64,000 bases of DNA, from assembly GCA_009772985.1 (NCBI GenBank), contig WOUS01000002.1:284684-348683 (forward strand), in the 5' to 3' direction. Shown here one piece after another: positions 61,509 to 64,000 of this stretch. This DNA comes from Anaerolineaceae bacterium. Its GTDB lineage: Bacteria > Chloroflexota > Anaerolineae > Anaerolineales > Villigracilaceae. The first letter of the stretch is position 1. Each line of letters starts with the position of its first letter. The notes beneath the pieces are model-generated. The model was not told the DNA's origin and made no database searches. It was given only the letters and a program-made list of their open reading frames with translations. Both the position numbers and the translations under genes were made by a program.

Positions 61509-62558
61509 ATGCCCAAACCAATCACCCCCGAATCCGTCCTGGCCGCCCTCGGCAAGGTCATGGAGCCTGAACTGCACAAGGACCTGGTCACGCTCAACAT
61601 GATCCGCGACCTGGAGATCAAAGGCGATACCGTTTCGTTCGCCATCCTGCTGACCACGCCCGCCTGCCCGCTCAAGGGCAGCATCGAAAAGTCCGCCCGC
61701 GACGCTGCGCTGACCGTCCCCGGCGTGAAGACCGTCAACATCAAGATGGACGCCAGCGTGCCAAACGATGGCCGGACGCGCGGACTGATGCAACTGCCCG
61801 TGCGCAACGCCATCGCGGTGGCCTCCGGCAAGGGCGGCGTGGGCAAGAGTACCGTCAGCGCCAACCTGGCCGTGGCGCTCGCCCAAACCGGGGCGCGCGT
61901 CGGCCTGATGGACGCCGACATCTACGGCCCGAACATCCCGACCATGATGGGCGTCCACGAACTCCCGGGAACGAATGAAAGCAAACTCATCCCGGCCGAA
62001 GCCTACGGCGTGAAACTGATGTCCATGGGCTTCCTGGTCAAACCCGGCCAGCCGCTCATCTGGCGCGGACCGATGCTCAATTCCGCCATCCGCCAGTTCC
62101 TGGCCGATGTGGAGTGGGGCGAACTGGATTATCTTATCATTGACCTTCCGCCCGGCACCGGCGACGCCGCCCTCTCGCTGGCGCAGACCCTGCCGCTTTC
62201 CGGCGTGGTCATCGTGACCCTGCCGCAGGCTGTTTCGCTGGAAGACGCCAGCCGCGGCCTGGAGATGTTCCGCACGCTGGAAGTCCCCATCCTGGGCGTG
62301 GTCGAGAACATGCGCGGTGAGTTCTTCGGCTCGGGCGGCGGCGAGGACCTGGCGCGCATCGCCAAAGTCCCGTTCCTGGGGGCGGTGCCGATGGAACAGT
62401 CGGTGCGCGTCGGCGGGGATACCGGCGAACCGGTCGTAGTCTCCCGCCCGGAGTCGGAAGCGGCGCGGGCGCTCAAGTCTGTGGCCGAACAAGTGGCGGC
62501 ACGCGTCAGCGTCGAGGCGCTGGCCGGAGAAAAGAAGCCCACCATCAACATTGTCTGA
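61509..62558 (+). CDS. Mrp/NBP35 P-loop Fe-S carrier ATPase
   Basis: 349 residues from the ATG at 61509 with GGAG upstream. An N-terminal MIP18/DUF59 domain (about 5-85, TTPACPLKG) is followed by the ParA-like ATPase with P-loop GKGGVGKST (107-115), [11 protein letters not shown] and IDLPPGTGD. Mrp proteins deliver Fe-S clusters, fitting its place after nuoB-CD-I. The CPxC-bearing loop that usually follows VENM is missing: [14 protein letters not shown] is about ten residues shorter than in E. coli Mrp. The only cysteine visible in the DUF59 domain is in PACP. Confidence 0.92.
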   Translation: MPKPITPESVLAALGKVMEPELHKDLVTLNMIRDLEIKGDTVSFAILLTTPACPLKGSIEKSARDAALTVPGVKTVNIKMDASVPNDGRTRGLMQLPVRNAIAVASGKGGVGKSTVSANLAVALAQTGARVGLMDADIYGPNIPTMMGVHELPGTNESKLIPAEAYGVKLMSMGFLVKPGQPLIWRGPMLNSAIRQFLADVEWGELDYLIIDLPPGTGDAALSLAQTLPLSGVVIVTLPQAVSLEDASRGLEMFRTLEVPILGVVENMRGEFFGSGGGEDLARIAKVPFLGAVPMEQSVRVGGDTGEPVVVSRPESEAARALKSVAEQVAARVSVEALAGEKKPTINIV

Positions 62559-62570
62559 TGCAAGCCTTCC

Positions 62571-62598
62571 CAGGGCGGCGCAATGCGCCGCCCTGTTG
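62571..62598 (+). terminator. Intrinsic terminator of the nuo-mrp unit
   Basis: CAGGGCGGCG / CGCCGCCCTG, 10-bp stem, 5-nt loop, followed by TTGTTT, 12 nt after the mrp stop. Confidence 0.8.
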
Positions 62599-62619
62599 TT
62601 TCCAAGGGAATAAAATCTA

Positions 62620-62648
62620 TTGACTTCCCTCCCGAAATCTGCTATATG
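62620..62648 (+). promoter_or_regulatory. Promoter of the secreted repeat protein
   Basis: TTGACT (62620-62625), a 17-nt spacer and TATATG (62643-62648), 43 nt before the start codon. Confidence 0.6.
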
Positions 62649-62691
62649 AAGAGTGGAAATCGTCTGCCCTTCTTCATCACTGGAGGAGTTT

Positions 62692-64000
62692 ATGAAAAAA
62701 GCCCACCTGCGCATCCTTGGATTGTTCCTCTTGACAGCCCTTTGCGCCGCGAGTATCGCCATCCCGCTCAGCGCCCGGGCTGATTCTGTCGGACCGACGG
62801 TCAGTTTTAGCGGTTTCATCCCCAACGGTGCCAACGGCTGGTACGTTTCCGGATCAGCGGTTGGGTCCGTCGACGCGCACGACGCGGACAACGTCGCGAC
62901 ACTCGACTGCACCGACAGCCTAGGCGGTAGCTGGACATTTTCCGGTGGAGCGACTCCAGACGCATCTCTCGCTTTAACAATTACCGGCGACGGCGTCCAC
63001 GTAATCACATGCAACGCCACGGACGGCAACGACCCGGTCAACACCACCAGCGGCGTTACCACGACAATCAAAATAGACTCGACCGCCCCGACCATTACGT
63101 ATACCAGCCGCACGCCCGACACCGAGTGGACCAATACAGATGTTGTCGTAACCTGGACCTGCGAAGACGCAACCCCATCTTCGGGCGCTACCACCTGGAC
63201 TGTTATCGCTACAGTCACTGGCGAAGGCAACAATCTATCCGCTACCCAAACCTGCACCGACGCAGCTGGAAATTCCTCGCCCTCAGATACGCAATCACCC
63301 ATCAAGATTGACAGGACGCCTCCCACCGCCACCAGTATCACGCCGAACCCAGTCGGCTGGTACAGAACTCCAATTACGTTCACTGTCACTGGCAACGACG
63401 GAACCGGCTCCGGGATCGCCGCCTGCCCGAACGTAACCTATTCCGGCCCGGACGGCACCGGCCTGACGGTCAACGGCACTTGCACCGATCTGGCGGGTAA
63501 TACCAGCGCCCCAATCACATCGGCCAGTTTCGATTACGATGCCACCCCTCCCACCATCTCGCTCGCCAGCCGCACCCTTGCCAATCCTTACGGCTGGAAC
63601 AACACCAACGTGACGCTGGTTTGGAATTGCGAAGATGCAATGTCCGGGCCGGTAGCGGACAGCGTCAGCCAGACAGTTTCCACCGAGGGCGACGGTCTGA
63701 CCAGCACCGGCACTTGCCAGGACAACGCCGGCAACACTGCCCAGAACACGCAGACGGGTATCAACATTGACAGAATCAAGCCCACCGTGACCGGCAGCAC
63801 TGCGCGGGGGTATGACTCAGGCACCTGGTACAACCATTCCGTGACGTTCACGTTCTCAGGGGCAGACGAAACCGGCTCCGGGATTGATACTTGCACAGCA
63901 CCCACGTACAGCGGCCCGGACGGATCGGGGAAAACCGTCTCCGGCACATGTACCGATAAGGCCGGGAACCAGTCCGTCCCTGCAAATTCCGCCGCTTTCA
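62692..64000 (+). CDS. Secreted Ig-like repeat protein (3' truncated by window edge)
   Basis: At least 436 residues from the ATG at 62692 with GGAGGAG upstream; the frame is still open at the window end. Signal peptide (about 1-30, ending SARADS), then repeated beta domains of about 90-100 residues. Each has a pair of cysteines and a GTCTDxAGN / CTDAAGNSS motif, with linkers of the type IKIDSTAPTITYTSRTP and INIDRIKPTVT. Such HYR/bacterial Ig-like tandem repeats are common in large surface or adhesin proteins. No catalytic domain is visible in the part present. Monocistronic, with its own promoter. Confidence 0.85.
   Translation, partial: MKKAHLRILGLFLLTALCAASIAIPLSARADSVGPTVSFSGFIPNGANGWYVSGSAVGSVDAHDADNVATLDCTDSLGGSWTFSGGATPDASLALTITGDGVHVITCNATDGNDPVNTTSGVTTTIKIDSTAPTITYTSRTPDTEWTNTDVVVTWTCEDATPSSGATTWTVIATVTGEGNNLSATQTCTDAAGNSSPSDTQSPIKIDRTPPTATSITPNPVGWYRTPITFTVTGNDGTGSGIAACPNVTYSGPDGTGLTVNGTCTDLAGNTSAPITSASFDYDATPPTISLASRTLANPYGWNNTNVTLVWNCEDAMSGPVADSVSQTVSTEGDGLTSTGTCQDNAGNTAQNTQTGINIDRIKPTVTGSTARGYDSGTWYNHSVTFTFSGADETGSGIDTCTAPTYSGPDGSGKTVSGTCTDKAGNQSVPANSAAF

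Noticed and set aside
61350..63395. 681-residue minus-strand frame across mrp and the repeat protein
   Set aside because: Spans two convincing plus-strand genes and a terminator; no recognisable domains.

Overview
The window looks like chromosomal DNA from a GC-rich Chloroflexota bacterium, probably class Anaerolineae. This is inferred from several traits: many GAF-domain sensors and soluble histidine kinases, Thr/Pro-rich stalks on exported proteins, TadE/TadG-type pseudopilins, a fused NuoCD, and a bL32/RF2/FtsY housekeeping block. No rRNA or tRNA gene and no CRISPR array was found by eye.

Layout. 1-20.2 kb is one same-strand gene train. It holds five consecutive membrane proteins with GAF (and mostly HAMP or Cache) domains but no kinase domain, an orphan ParA/Soj-like ATPase, a 2034-residue soluble hybrid histidine kinase (GAFs, PAS, HisKA, HATPase, two receivers), a threonine-synthase-like enzyme fused to a receiver domain, and an EamA permease. 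Spacings are 4-43 nt or overlapping, so it reads as one multi-input signalling operon. 20.3-25.2 kb (minus) is a second two-component operon with an 875-aa kinase, a REC-GAF-kinase broken by a frameshift, and a winged-helix response regulator. 25.3-33.1 kb holds trmFO, an M28 peptidase, a cytosolic kinase, hflX, a small membrane protein and a secreted LTD/metallo-beta-lactamase protein.

33.4-40.7 kb is a defence-like island. It contains a single-chain type IIG-like restriction-methylase with an AT-rich central block, then three tandem pentapeptide-repeat/TIR genes in three different states of decay or remodelling, then a small-protein/nucleotidyltransferase pair. That pair is flanked by direct repeats, one of which carries a degenerate copy of the pckA 3' end. 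40.8-49.7 kb is housekeeping (pckA, aspartate aminotransferase, rpmF, prfB with its programmed frameshift, ftsY, osmC-like, trxA, a lipoprotein, and murA with Asp at the catalytic Cys position). 49.8-55.0 kb is a Tad-type pseudopilin cluster with its prepilin peptidase and a tandem TadG-like duplication. 55.1-57.3 kb is glmS preceded by what looks like a glmS ribozyme. 57.4-62.6 kb has an Fe-S-type HTH regulator divergent from nuoB-nuoCD-nuoI, a small CxxC protein and an Mrp ATPase. The window ends inside a secreted repeat protein.

Two unusual layers overlie the genes. First, at least eight short periodic word arrays (periods of exactly 7 or 8 nt, and about 9 nt) with a constant core and variable letters sit between genes, in a coding sequence, at a Shine-Dalgarno site and inside the putative ribozyme. 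Second, several dispersed palindrome families recur, and two hairpins overlap gene stop codons. Several genes show a TATAAT box only 6-7 nt before the start codon, which suggests leaderless mRNAs.
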